A stretch of 64,000 bases of DNA from PALSA-607 sp963737705. Its GTDB lineage: Bacteria; Actinomycetota; Actinomycetes; Acidothermales; Acidothermaceae. Where the stretch lies: NCBI GenBank assembly GCA_963737705.1, contig CAVTTP010000007.1, positions 186,001 through 250,000 of the forward strand, written 5' to 3'. The number at the start of each line of letters is the position of its first letter. Positions within the stretch are counted from its first letter, which is position 1. Below, one piece after another: positions 43,917 to 52,555 of this stretch. The position numbers and the translations under genes were made by a program. The notes beneath the pieces were generated by a model, which made no database searches, was not told where the DNA came from, and worked only from the letters and a program-made list of their open reading frames with translations.

Positions 43917-46262
43917 TCACAACCCCTCAGAGGCTGGGACGGCAAGAGTTTCCGCACTCGTTGGCGCGTCAAGACCGTGGAGCTCGGCGGCCCGACGCCT
44001 CGCGGGTATGAGCCCAGCCGGCCGGAAGATCATCATCAACATCACGACGGCGCCGATCCACATGAGCTTGTCAGCAGGCGGCACTTGATACTTCAGGAAC
44101 TGCGGCAGCCACGTGAGCATCGCCGCTCCCGCCATCGCGCCGGACAGCGAACCCATGCCGCCAAACACGACGTAGGCAACGATGAGGATCGAGTTGTTCA
44201 GCACGAAGTTGTCGGGCGTGAAGACACCGATCTGACTTGCGAAGAACGCCCCCGCAACGCCTGAGGTTGACGCACCGATCGCGAACGCGGCGAGCTTCAC
44301 CTTCGTCGTGTTGATGCCGGTCGCCTGCGCAGCAACCTCGTCCTCCCGAACGGCCGCCCATGCACGCCCCAACCTCGACTGCTCGAGCCGGCGGAATGCT
44401 AGAACGATGAGCACGAGAAACACGAGCAGCAGGTACCAGTACTGAAGTTGGTTCAGGCCCCAGTGAATGTGCAACGGCCCAAGATGAATTGACGGCTGCG
44501 GCACCGACTTGGTGTGGCGCTGCGTGTCGTTGGTCAGGCCTTCACTGCCATTGGTGATGCCCTGAGAGTTCACCGCGCTCAAGTGGATGATCTCGCCGAA
44601 ACCCAAGGTGACGATTGCGAGATAGTCACCGCGCAAGCGCAACGTCGGTGCGCCGAGCGCAAGGCCAGCCAACAAGCACACAATCACCGCTAATGGAATC
44701 GTGAGCAACGGGGTGACGATCATCCAATGCGGGGGCTTCACCGGCAGCGATCCAACGAAGTACGCGGTCGTGTAGGAGCCGATGGCATAGAACGCGATGA
44801 ACCCAAGGTCGAGCAAGCCGGCCCAGCCGACCACGACGTTAAGACCAACGGCCAGCAGCATCGAGATACCGATCTGCGAGACCACGACCTCCTGCCAGAA
44901 CGACGTGGCCGTGGGCGGGTAGAACAACGCGGCGGCCACGGCGATCAGCAGTGCTGAACGAGCGGCTCCGGGCGCGCTCAAATACCCGATTGCCTTTTGT
45001 CTGCCCGTGCCTGCCCCGACAACGTCAGAACTGGTGTACCCGACGCCACCGCGACGACCATGGGCGCCGGAGAAGCCTGCAGCTCCGCTCGATGGCCGGA
45101 GGGCAGTGGCGGCGATGAAACCGGCCGCACCAAGGAGGAACAGACCGCCGCACGCCATCCAGCCGCCCGCGCCCAGGTTCTGCCACGGCCCGGTCGCTGC
45201 ATCGAGCTTGTGTTGCGCGCCGATCTTGCTCATCTCGTACATGGTGAGCAAAGTGAGCAACGTGGCGACCAGCCCTGCGACAGCGGCTACCCAACCCAGC
45301 GCGCGGCTGCGCATCCAGACAGCCGCACCCGCCAGAACAACCACGATCGCGAAGAGCAGCCAGCCCAGCCAACCCAAGTAGTCGTACTCAAGAGCGCTGA
45401 GGCCACTCCCAGCGAAGAGGCTATGCGTCGCCGAAAGCGTCGTGTTCTTGTCGCCCGGCGAGAACCAGCGTGCCTCGAGGAACGCGAGGATCGTGAGAAC
45501 TGCACCAACAACGACGAGCGGCAGCCCGGGACGAAACGCGAACATTCGTCCGACTAAGGCTTTGCTCTCTACTTGTTGAGCCGCCGTGGTCGCCGACACC
45601 ATCATCGCGCCCGCGACCACCAGATATCCGAGGATGGCCGCCGCGTACCCGAGCGAGTGATCGATCTGGTGACCGCCGGAGTTCACGACTGCTTGGTGCG
45701 CGAGATAACTGATGACCGCCGCGATCAGGGCAGCGACTGCAACGCCCGCCGCGACTCGCCGCCAGCCGAGAATGATCGATGCCGCGCCAACGATGACAAT
45801 CGCCAGCAACTCGGTCCACGCGAGCCAGCCGAAAAACGCGGTTGCCAAGGCAGAGATATGCGACGCGTGCCGCACGACAGTGGCGGTCGAGCTGAACTTG
45901 CCATCACCAGCGGGGTCATACCAGTGCATCAACGTGATCGCGGCGATCACCGCGAGCGCACCCGATAGCAGCGGCCAAAAACCCGGTCGGGTCAGATACG
46001 GCACGATCGTCGGCCAGTACGTGATGGCGAGGAAAAGCAGCACGCCGATGCCAAGGAACACGACGATGCGCGGCTCAAGAACAGACTTGCGGAAGGCGTA
46101 ACCGTAGTCGGTTTGGGAGCCCTCCTGCGAGCCCACCATCATCGCGAGTACGACTCCGCCAGCGAGACAGGCGAGGAGCCGCTTCAACAGAACCGTTCGG
46201 CGCGAGGGCGCGTGGATCTGCGCCCTCGGTGGCAACGTGGTTGGCGCGGTGGCGTCGGTCAT
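43917..46262 (-). CDS. livM: LivM-type branched-chain amino-acid permease with a large extra N-terminal membrane domain
   Basis: Permease of the importer. Residues from about 435 to 760 are a complete LivM: LNVVVGWAGLLDLGFIAFYAIGSY, LRLRGDYLAIVTLGFGEI, RAWAAVREDEVAAQATGIN (the coupling loop) and VVFGGMGSLSGAMAGA. Ahead of this are about 430 residues that LivM normally lacks, with around nine or ten hydrophobic helices (for example near 26-42, 66-83, 97-112, 140-165, 170-188, 205-224, 247-264, 296-316, 321-341 and 366-387), ending in a Gly/Ser-rich linker near 390-430. I do not recognise the extra domain. The ATG at 46262 overlaps livH by four bases, and the frame is uninterrupted, so this is a true single gene of 781 codons. 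Confidence 0.92.
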   Translation of the reverse strand: MTDATAPTTLPPRAQIHAPSRRTVLLKRLLACLAGGVVLAMMVGSQEGSQTDYGYAFRKSVLEPRIVVFLGIGVLLFLAITYWPTIVPYLTRPGFWPLLSGALAVIAAITLMHWYDPAGDGKFSSTATVVRHASHISALATAFFGWLAWTELLAIVIVGAASIILGWRRVAAGVAVAALIAAVISYLAHQAVVNSGGHQIDHSLGYAAAILGYLVVAGAMMVSATTAAQQVESKALVGRMFAFRPGLPLVVVGAVLTILAFLEARWFSPGDKNTTLSATHSLFAGSGLSALEYDYLGWLGWLLFAIVVVLAGAAVWMRSRALGWVAAVAGLVATLLTLLTMYEMSKIGAQHKLDAATGPWQNLGAGGWMACGGLFLLGAAGFIAATALRPSSGAAGFSGAHGRRGGVGYTSSDVVGAGTGRQKAIGYLSAPGAARSALLIAVAAALFYPPTATSFWQEVVVSQIGISMLLAVGLNVVVGWAGLLDLGFIAFYAIGSYTTAYFVGSLPVKPPHWMIVTPLLTIPLAVIVCLLAGLALGAPTLRLRGDYLAIVTLGFGEIIHLSAVNSQGITNGSEGLTNDTQRHTKSVPQPSIHLGPLHIHWGLNQLQYWYLLLVFLVLIVLAFRRLEQSRLGRAWAAVREDEVAAQATGINTTKVKLAAFAIGASTSGVAGAFFASQIGVFTPDNFVLNNSILIVAYVVFGGMGSLSGAMAGAAMLTWLPQFLKYQVPPADKLMWIGAVVMLMMIFRPAGLIPARRRAAELHGLDAPTSAETLAVPASEGL

Positions 46263-47191
46263 GCCGCCCGCCCGACTCGCTCACCGAGGATGCCGGTCGG
46301 CCGGAACATCAGCACGCCGACAAGAACGACGAAGGCGACGACGTCGGTCCAGCTTGCGTCGAACCCTGGGATGAGCAGTACGAGGTTCTCTACGACACCG
46401 AGCAGCAAGCCTCCGAGCATGGCACCACGAATGTTGCCGATGCCGCCGAGCACAGCAGCCGCGAATGCCTTCACGCCAGGTGCGAAGCCCATGTTGTACG
46501 CGAAGCTGAAGTTGAGACCGAACAAGAAGCCGGCTGCACCACCGAGCAGACCACCGATGATGAATGTGCGCGAGATTGTCTTGTCGATGTCGATCCCCAT
46601 GAGCGCCGCGGTCGGCGCGTCCTCCGACACCGCTCGAATACTGCGACCGAGCTTCGTGACGTTCACGAGTCTGTCTAGGAACACCATCATCGCGAGGGCG
46701 GAAAGGATGATGCAGACCTGGAGGCCTTTGACCTTCGCGTGATCGATTTGAAAGAGGGTCGTATTTGGGTCGAAGAACCTCGGGAATTGATTGGTGGTCT
46801 GGCTGTTGAAGAGTTTGCTGGCCAGGGTCGACAGAAAGAATGACGCGCCGATCGCCCCGATCAGGAAGGCGAGTTTCGGCGCGCCTCTTCGTCTCAGTGG
46901 CCGATAGGCCACCCTCTCGAGAGTCCAGGCGATGCATGCCGCGGTGAGCGCGCCGCTGATCATGCCGACGGCGATGACGATGGGGACTTCCCACGTCGCC
47001 GTTCCCGAGCCGTCTCCAACGATCAGGTGCACCACGATGTAGCTGCCGAATGCCCCAGACATGAAAACCTCGCTGTGCGCGAAGTTGATCAGCTGCAGGA
47101 TCCCGTAGACCAGCGTGTAGCCCAGCGCGATGAGGGCGTACATCGATCCTCGGGTCAGCCCGAGGATCAGGTAGTCGAAGAACTGGGTCAT
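46259..47191 (-). CDS. livH: Branched-chain amino-acid ABC transporter permease LivH
   Basis: First permease of the importer, 310 residues from the ATG at 47191 with GGAGGG about ten bases upstream. The N-terminus FDYLILGLTRGSMYALIALGYTLVYGILQLINFAH is the usual LivH start (seen in pieces), with AVSEDAPTAALMGIDIDKTI as the coupling loop and GIGNIRGAMLGGLLLGVVENL near the end. An upstream in-frame start at 47248 lacks similarity. It follows livK after a 137-bp gap that contains a perfect stem-loop. Confidence 0.93.
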   Translation of the reverse strand: MTQFFDYLILGLTRGSMYALIALGYTLVYGILQLINFAHSEVFMSGAFGSYIVVHLIVGDGSGTATWEVPIVIAVGMISGALTAACIAWTLERVAYRPLRRRGAPKLAFLIGAIGASFFLSTLASKLFNSQTTNQFPRFFDPNTTLFQIDHAKVKGLQVCIILSALAMMVFLDRLVNVTKLGRSIRAVSEDAPTAALMGIDIDKTISRTFIIGGLLGGAAGFLFGLNFSFAYNMGFAPGVKAFAAAVLGGIGNIRGAMLGGLLLGVVENLVLLIPGFDASWTDVVAFVVLVGVLMFRPTGILGERVGRAA

Positions 47192-47261
47192 GCCTGGATG
47201 TCCCTCCGGGAGAGCATCACGTCGGCGACAGTGTGTAGCAGAGTGCACCGGTGTTGCGAGA

Positions 47262-47300
47262 GGCGCCCCGGTATCCGAGCGAATCGGATACCGGGGCGCC
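47262..47300 (-). terminator. Intra-operonic stem-loop after livK
   Basis: A perfect 17-bp inverted repeat (GGCGCCCCGGTATCCGA / its complement) closing a 5-base GCGAA loop, 28 bases after the livK stop and before livH. No T-run follows. Like the stem-loop at 12661-12691, it probably protects the binding-protein mRNA or lets only part of transcription pass to the permeases. Confidence 0.8.
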
Positions 47301-47328
47301 GTCGGCTAACCGCGTGTGCGGATCGCGC

Positions 47329-48549
47329 CTACTGCTGCTTGGTGATGTCTCCGAGAAGCACGATCGTGCCGTTCTTCTGCTCGTACAGGTTGACCGTCGC
47401 CTGAGCAACTTCACCGGTCGACGTGAACTTCACCGTGGTGGTGATACCGGTGTAGTCCAACGCGTTGACCGCGGTTTCGACCGACGCGCGAGTCACTCCG
47501 CCCGCCTTCTGTGCGGCCGAGATCGCCGAGATCATCGCGTTCGTGGCGTCGAACGCCTCCGGCGAGTACGTCGACGGCGGGGTGTTGAACATCGCTGTGT
47601 AGGCCTTGTTGAACGCCGCGGCGGACGGAGCCGTCGTCGCGTCGAGGCAACCACATGCGAAGTAGTACCCGTCACCTGCTGCGCCAGCTGTGGAGCTGAA
47701 CACGCTCGACTTTCCACCGTTACCGGAGATCTCGAAGCCCTTGTACGACGCCGCCTGCAACGCCTTGGCCAGCAAGCCGGCCTGCGCGTCATAACCGCCG
47801 TAGTACATCGCCGCGTCGCCAGAACCCGCGATCTTGGTTGCGATCGCGCTGTAGTCAGTGGTCGGTGCGATCGACTGGGTGTCGACCTTCACGCCCTTGG
47901 CCTTCAACTCTGCTGCGACCACCTGCGCCACACCGGCGCCGTAGGTCGATGTGTCGTCGACGACGAAAGCCGTCTTGAACTTGGTCGCGAGGTAGTCGGC
48001 GGTCGCCTTGCCCTCGATGCCGTCGGTCGGCACGATGCGGTGGAACGTCGTGAAGCCCTGGCTGGTCAGCGTCGCGTTGGTGGCCGACGGGCTGATCAAG
48101 GCGATGCCGGCCTGCGCGTACTTGGCACCCACAGCGGCGGTTGCACCCGAGAATGCCGGGCCGATGACGCCGACAACTGCGGGGTCCTGCTCAAGGGCGG
48201 CCTCAGCCGGAGGTGCGCCTGCGGCCGTGCCGAGGTCGTCTTCCTGAAGGACTGCGAGCTGGAAGCAGAGGTTCTTGGCCGCGTTCGCCTCCTTCACCGC
48301 AAGGTTTTCCGCATTGATCATGTTGATACCGAGCTGCTTGTTGTCACCCGTGAGCGGGCCTTCGTAGCCGATCTTGTACGTGGTGCCGGTGCCGTTGCAC
48401 GAGCCGCCACCCGCGGAGGCAGATGCCGCCGCCGTGGGGGTCGAACTGCCAAGGGCGCCGGTGGTCTTCTTGCTGCTCGAGCAGCCAGACAGGACCATCG
48501 CGCCGATGGCGCTAGCTGCCAGCACTGTCGTGAGGACTTTTTTCTGCAC
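47329..48549 (-). CDS. livK: Branched-chain amino-acid ABC transporter substrate-binding lipoprotein
   Basis: Solute receptor of the importer, 406 residues. The GTG at 48549 has GGAGG seven bases upstream. The signal peptide ends in the lipobox VLSGC, so the protein is lipid-anchored. After a Ser/Ala/Thr linker the periplasmic-binding-protein type I fold begins with YKIGYEGPLTGDNKQLGIN and contains VVGVIGPAFSGATAAV and ALISPSATNATLTSQGF, typical of LivJ/K-like receptors. It is the first gene of the five-gene operon. The 174-bp upstream region carries two G(G)T(C/T)AC elements 22 bp apart, a weak resemblance to GlnR sites. The exact ligand is not decided by sequence. Confidence 0.93.
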   Translation of the reverse strand: MQKKVLTTVLAASAIGAMVLSGCSSSKKTTGALGSSTPTAAASASAGGGSCNGTGTTYKIGYEGPLTGDNKQLGINMINAENLAVKEANAAKNLCFQLAVLQEDDLGTAAGAPPAEAALEQDPAVVGVIGPAFSGATAAVGAKYAQAGIALISPSATNATLTSQGFTTFHRIVPTDGIEGKATADYLATKFKTAFVVDDTSTYGAGVAQVVAAELKAKGVKVDTQSIAPTTDYSAIATKIAGSGDAAMYYGGYDAQAGLLAKALQAASYKGFEISGNGGKSSVFSSTAGAAGDGYYFACGCLDATTAPSAAAFNKAYTAMFNTPPSTYSPEAFDATNAMISAISAAQKAGGVTRASVETAVNALDYTGITTTVKFTSTGEVAQATVNLYEQKNGTIVLLGDITKQQ

Positions 48550-48723
48550 CGAGGTGCCTCCAACGAATAGACCGAATAGGCGCGCGGACGTCTGCCGTGC
48601 GTGCTGAGGACTGCGTGGGACAGTAGCGGGAGCGGGCACCTGTTGATAAATCCTGCTGCCTATAAGTTGCGGTCGTAACCAAATCTTATTCAGACCGTGA
48701 CCGTAATCTCCCGATTCGGTCGG

Positions 48724-49446
48724 TTATGTCGGCATCGCTGGAGGCGAGGTCTCGCCACCCTCGGCCGCGATCACCGAGTCGGCAACTGCCCGCATCGAAA
48801 TGCGCTGATCCATGGCGGACTGCTGGATCCACCGGAAGGCCTCCGGCTCGCTGAGCTGCCTCGTTGCCTGCAGGATGCCCTTCGCCCGGTCGAGCACCTT
48901 GCGGGTCGCCAGCTGCTCGGTGAGGTTGGAGACCTCAGCTCCCAGCGCCGCTGCCTCGGCGTAGCGGCTCATGGCCATCTCGATGGCCGGCATCAGGTCG
49001 GTGGAGCTGAAGGGCTTGACCAGGTAGGCCATCGCGCCGGCGTCGCGGGCTCGCTCGACCAAGTCTCGCTGGGAAAACGCGGTCAGGATCACAACCGGCG
49101 CGATCCCCGCTGCGGCGATCCTTTGCGCGGCGGTGATGCCGTCGAGCACCGGCATCTTGACGTCGAGGATTACCAGGTCAGGCCGTAGTTCTCGTGCGAG
49201 CGCGACCGCCTGTTCACCGTCGCCCGCCTCACCGACGACCTCATAGCCCAGCTCGTCGAGCGTCTCTTTGAGGTCGAGCCGAATCAGCGCTTCGTCCTCG
49301 GCGATGACCACCCGCGACCGAGGGGGCGGTACTGCGGCCGCGGTCGGCGTCCGCCCGGTCGCTTCAAGACGGGACGGCGATTGGCGGACCTTCGCGATGT
49401 CGGCGGGTGTGGGCACGTGCTTGCCCCCCGCGTCGTCCTCCCGCAC
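48724..49446 (-). CDS. pdtaR: ANTAR-domain response regulator (PdtaR/Rv1626 type)
   Basis: Cytoplasmic response regulator that acts on RNA: the C-terminal ANTAR domain binds paired hairpins in nascent mRNA and prevents termination. The receiver domain starts at about residue 44 (SRVVIAEDEALIRLDLKET), with the phosphoacceptor in VILDVKMPVLDGI, the Thr in VVILTAFSQ and the Lys in YLVKPFS. The ANTAR domain follows a coiled-coil (LTEQLATRKVLDRAKGILQ, EPEAFRWIQQSAMDQR). In mycobacteria the partner kinase is PdtaS, not present here. The GTG at 49446 gives a disordered N-terminus of 43 residues; a later start is possible. The position next to pyk is conserved in actinomycetes. Confidence 0.92.
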   Translation of the reverse strand: MREDDAGGKHVPTPADIAKVRQSPSRLEATGRTPTAAAVPPPRSRVVIAEDEALIRLDLKETLDELGYEVVGEAGDGEQAVALARELRPDLVILDVKMPVLDGITAAQRIAAAGIAPVVILTAFSQRDLVERARDAGAMAYLVKPFSSTDLMPAIEMAMSRYAEAAALGAEVSNLTEQLATRKVLDRAKGILQATRQLSEPEAFRWIQQSAMDQRISMRAVADSVIAAEGGETSPPAMPT

Positions 49447-49514
49447 GCGGCCAGCCTACCCGGACCGATAGATTGACCCGCGCACTGCAAGCCTTGCCGG
49501 GAAGCCCGGCGGCA

Positions 49515-49587
49515 GCCCCGGTAGCCCAACGGCAGAGGCAATGGTCTCAAACACCATCCAGTGTCGGTTCGAATCCGACCCGGGGTA
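49515..49587 (+). tRNA. tRNA with CAA anticodon (nominally tRNA-Leu) on a class I body
   Basis: A 73-nt cloverleaf can be drawn: acceptor GCCCCGG with CCGGGGT (one G-T pair), a short D-arm GCC...GGC with GG in the loop, anticodon stem ATGGT/ACCAT with loop CTCAAAC, variable loop of only 5 nt (CCAGT), and T-arm GTCGG-TTCGAAT-CCGAC. The discriminator base is A, followed by genomic CC but not CCA. The anticodon CAA reads the Leu codon UUG, and A73 fits leucine identity. Yet bacterial tRNA-Leu normally has a long variable arm (class II), which is absent here. It lies between divergent pdtaR and convergent pyk, 12 bases from the pyk stop. Confidence 0.85.
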
Positions 49588-49599
49588 CCCGACTGCTCG

Positions 49600-51042
49600 T
49601 CAGCTGTAGGCGGGGGTGTCGGTTTCGATCGTGTCGCCTATGCGGTGGACGCGCAGGGTGTTGGTCGAGCCGGTCACGCCGGGCGGGCTGCCCGCGACGA
49701 TGACGACCAGCTCACCGAGTTGGCAGCGCTCGAGGTCGAGCAGGGCGCGGTCGACCTGTCGCACCATCTGGTCTGTGTGCGACACCGGAGGCACCAGGAA
49801 GGTCTCGACTCCCCAGGTGAGCGCGAGCTGGTTTCGGGTGGAGCCGACCGGGCTGAAGGCAAGCAACGGGATCGCCGACCGGTACCTCGAAAGCCGCCGC
49901 GCACTGTCGCCGGTCTCGGTGAACGCCACTAGGTAACGCGCCCCGAGGTCGGCGCCGACTTCGGTGGCTGCGTGCGCGATCGCGCCGCCCTTCGTCCGGG
50001 CTTTGCCTGCTACTCCGGGGATCGTGTCGAGAGCGCCGTCTTCGACCGTGGCGATAATGCGGGCCATTGTCTCGACGGCAAGTGTCGGATGTGCTCCGAC
50101 GCTGGTCTCCCCCGACAGCATCAGCGCATCGGCACCGTCGAGCACGGCGTTGGCAACGTCGGAAACCTCGGCGCGCGTGGGCCGCGACGCCCCGATCATC
50201 GTCTCGAGCATCTGGGTGGCCACGATGACCGGCTTCGCGTTTCGTCGTGCGAGCGCGATCGCCCGCTTCTGCACCAGCGGGACCTGTTCGAGCGGCATCT
50301 CCACGCCAAGGTCGCCGCGCGCGATCATGAAGCCGTCGAAGGCCTCCATAATCTCCTCGAGCCGATCGACCGCCTGAGGCTTCTCGATCTTGGCGATGAC
50401 GGGAACCCGGCGGCCCTCTTCGTCCATGATCTTCGCGACGTCGGCAAAGTCATCGGCCGATCGCACGAACGACAGCGCGATCATGTCGGCGCCGATCCGG
50501 AGTCCCCAACGCAGGTCGTCGACGTCTTTCTCGCTCATGGCAGGCACGGAAAGCGCCGCACCAGGCACGTTGATGCCCTTGTGGTCGGAGATCGTGCCGC
50601 CTTCGATCACCATGGTGACAACCCGCGGACCGTCCACAGCGACGACCTCCAGGCACACCCGCCCGTCGTCGATGAGAATCCGCAAACCCGGGTGGACGTC
50701 GCCGGGCAGGCCCGCGTATGTGGTGGAAGCAAGCACCTTGCTGCCGGGAACGTCCTCGGTGGTGATCGTGAACTCGGCACCTGCGGCCAACGTCACTGGC
50801 CCGCTCGCGAGCCGACCCAGCCGGATCTTCGGACCCTGCAGGTCGACCATGATGCCGACCGCGCGGCCGCTTTCGTCGGACGCCGCCCGCACCAACTTGT
50901 AGACCTGCTCGTGATCTGCGTGCGTGCCGTGGCTGAGGTTCAGCCGGGCGACGTCCATGCCCGCATCGACGAGACCTCGAATCGCCTCGGGCGAGTAAGT
51001 CGCCGGCCCCAAAGTGCAGACGATCTTTGCCCGGCGACTCAT
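49600..51042 (-). CDS. pyk: Pyruvate kinase
   Basis: Makes pyruvate and ATP from phosphoenolpyruvate and ADP. The 480 residues show MSRRAKIVCTLGPATYSPE, VARLNLSHGTHADH, the active-site signature AKIEKPQAVDRLEEIMEAFDG (around the catalytic Lys), MIARGDLGVEMP and KPVIVATQMLETMI. The C-terminal allosteric domain is complete. Length and order match actinomycete Pyk. The ATG at 51042 follows gltD in the same direction, with 52 bases between, so the two could be cotranscribed. It is convergent with the tRNA gene. Confidence 0.97.
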   Translation of the reverse strand: MSRRAKIVCTLGPATYSPEAIRGLVDAGMDVARLNLSHGTHADHEQVYKLVRAASDESGRAVGIMVDLQGPKIRLGRLASGPVTLAAGAEFTITTEDVPGSKVLASTTYAGLPGDVHPGLRILIDDGRVCLEVVAVDGPRVVTMVIEGGTISDHKGINVPGAALSVPAMSEKDVDDLRWGLRIGADMIALSFVRSADDFADVAKIMDEEGRRVPVIAKIEKPQAVDRLEEIMEAFDGFMIARGDLGVEMPLEQVPLVQKRAIALARRNAKPVIVATQMLETMIGASRPTRAEVSDVANAVLDGADALMLSGETSVGAHPTLAVETMARIIATVEDGALDTIPGVAGKARTKGGAIAHAATEVGADLGARYLVAFTETGDSARRLSRYRSAIPLLAFSPVGSTRNQLALTWGVETFLVPPVSHTDQMVRQVDRALLDLERCQLGELVVIVAGSPPGVTGSTNTLRVHRIGDTIETDTPAYS

Positions 51043-51094
51043 GCCGCCAGCCTAAGGCGGGAGCAGCGGCTGCCTGTGGTCGGCACGCGGGCGA

Positions 51095-52555
51095 TCAGGT
51101 GAGTGGCCGGGCGGTCGACTTGATAGGTACCGGAAGCCGGTCAAGCCCGGTGAGGAAATGGTCGACCGAGGATGCCGCTGCGCGACCCTCGGCGATCGCC
51201 CAGACGATCAGCGACTGTCCGCGGCCGGCGTCACCGGCGACGAAAACGCCTGGCACATTCGTCGCGTACGACGAGTTGCGAGCCAGGTTGCCGCGGCTGT
51301 CGAGGTCGAGCCGGAACTGTTCGGCCAATGCGCGTTCAGGGCCGGTGAATCCCATCGCAAGCAGCACGAGTTCCGCAGGAATCTCGATCTCCGTGCCAGC
51401 AATCGCTTCGACCCGTCCCTCAGTCATCACGACTTCCACGACCCGCAGAGCCCGCACGTTGCCGGCTTCGTCAGCAAGGAACTCCTCAGTGTTCACAGCG
51501 AATTTGCGCTCGCCGCCTTCGTCATGAGCAGACGACGTGCGCAACATCAGTGGCCACGTTGGCCATGGTGTGATCGCAGCGCGGGTACCTGGAGGCTCCG
51601 GCAGGATCTCGAGTTGCGTGACCGATGCGGCGCCCTGCCGGTGTGCGGTGCCGAGGCAGTCGGCGCCGGTGTCGCCGCCGCCGATGATGATGACGTGCTT
51701 GCCGGCCGCCGTGATCGTTGGTTCAACGAGGTCGCCCTGTTGCACGCGATTCGCGATCGGCAGGTACTCCATCGCCTGGTGGATGCCGCCAAGATGACGT
51801 CCGGTGATGGGCAGATCCCGAGCAACCGTCGCACCGATGGCGAGCACGATGGCGTCGTAGCGAGATTTAAGTTCGCGCGCAGTGAGATGAACGCCGACCT
51901 CGACCCCTGGCCGGAACCGGGTGCCTTCGGCCGACATCTGCGCGAGCCTGCGGTCGAGAACCGCCTTCTCCATCTTGAATTCCGGGATGCCGTAGCGCAG
52001 CAGGCCACCAATGCGATCCGCGCGTTCGTACACCGCGACGGTGTGGCCGGCGCGCGTCAACTGCTGCGCGGCGGCAAGGCCAGCCGGACCCGAGCCCACG
52101 ACAGCGACGGTGTTGCCGGTCTGCCGGCCAGGGACTTGCGGCGTCACCCAACCGTCGTCCCATGCGCGGTCGGCGATCTCGTGTTCGACCTGCTTGATGG
52201 CAACTGATCCGCCCGTCTGTGACGGATCGATGGCGAGCACGCATGCGGCCTCGCACGGCGCCGGGCACAATCGCCCAGTGACCTCGGGAAAGTTGTTGGT
52301 TGCGTGCAGACGCTCGGCGGCCTCTCGCCAATCCTGCCGCCAGACCAGATCGTTCCATTCGGGAATCAGATTCCCCAGCGGGCACCCGTTATGACAGAAC
52401 GGAATACCGCAGTCCATGCATCGACCCGCCTGTTTTTCAAGGCTCGCATGCGGAAACGGGTAGTAGACCTCGTTCCAATCCATGATGCGGACGTCGACGG
52501 GTCGGGTCTGCGCGGTCTCGCGGGCTGTCGTCAGGAAGCCCTTTGGGTCAGCCAT
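51095..52555 (-). CDS. gltD: Glutamate synthase [NADPH] small subunit
   Basis: Passes electrons from NADPH via FAD and Fe-S clusters to GltB for making glutamate from glutamine and 2-oxoglutarate. From the ATG at 52555 (MADPKGFLTTARET) it has 486 residues. Two N-terminal cysteine clusters bind [4Fe-4S] (CMDCGIPFCHNGCPLGN; LCPAPCEAAC). Rossmann motifs are VAVVGSGPAGLAAAQQL (FAD) and VIIIGGGDTGADCLG (NADPH). The late motif GVFVAGDAGRGQSLIVWAI is also typical. The start overlaps the gltB end by eight bases. The frame continues to 52768 inside gltB and is not real there. Confidence 0.97.
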   Translation of the reverse strand: MADPKGFLTTARETAQTRPVDVRIMDWNEVYYPFPHASLEKQAGRCMDCGIPFCHNGCPLGNLIPEWNDLVWRQDWREAAERLHATNNFPEVTGRLCPAPCEAACVLAIDPSQTGGSVAIKQVEHEIADRAWDDGWVTPQVPGRQTGNTVAVVGSGPAGLAAAQQLTRAGHTVAVYERADRIGGLLRYGIPEFKMEKAVLDRRLAQMSAEGTRFRPGVEVGVHLTARELKSRYDAIVLAIGATVARDLPITGRHLGGIHQAMEYLPIANRVQQGDLVEPTITAAGKHVIIIGGGDTGADCLGTAHRQGAASVTQLEILPEPPGTRAAITPWPTWPLMLRTSSAHDEGGERKFAVNTEEFLADEAGNVRALRVVEVVMTEGRVEAIAGTEIEIPAELVLLAMGFTGPERALAEQFRLDLDSRGNLARNSSYATNVPGVFVAGDAGRGQSLIVWAIAEGRAAASSVDHFLTGLDRLPVPIKSTARPLT

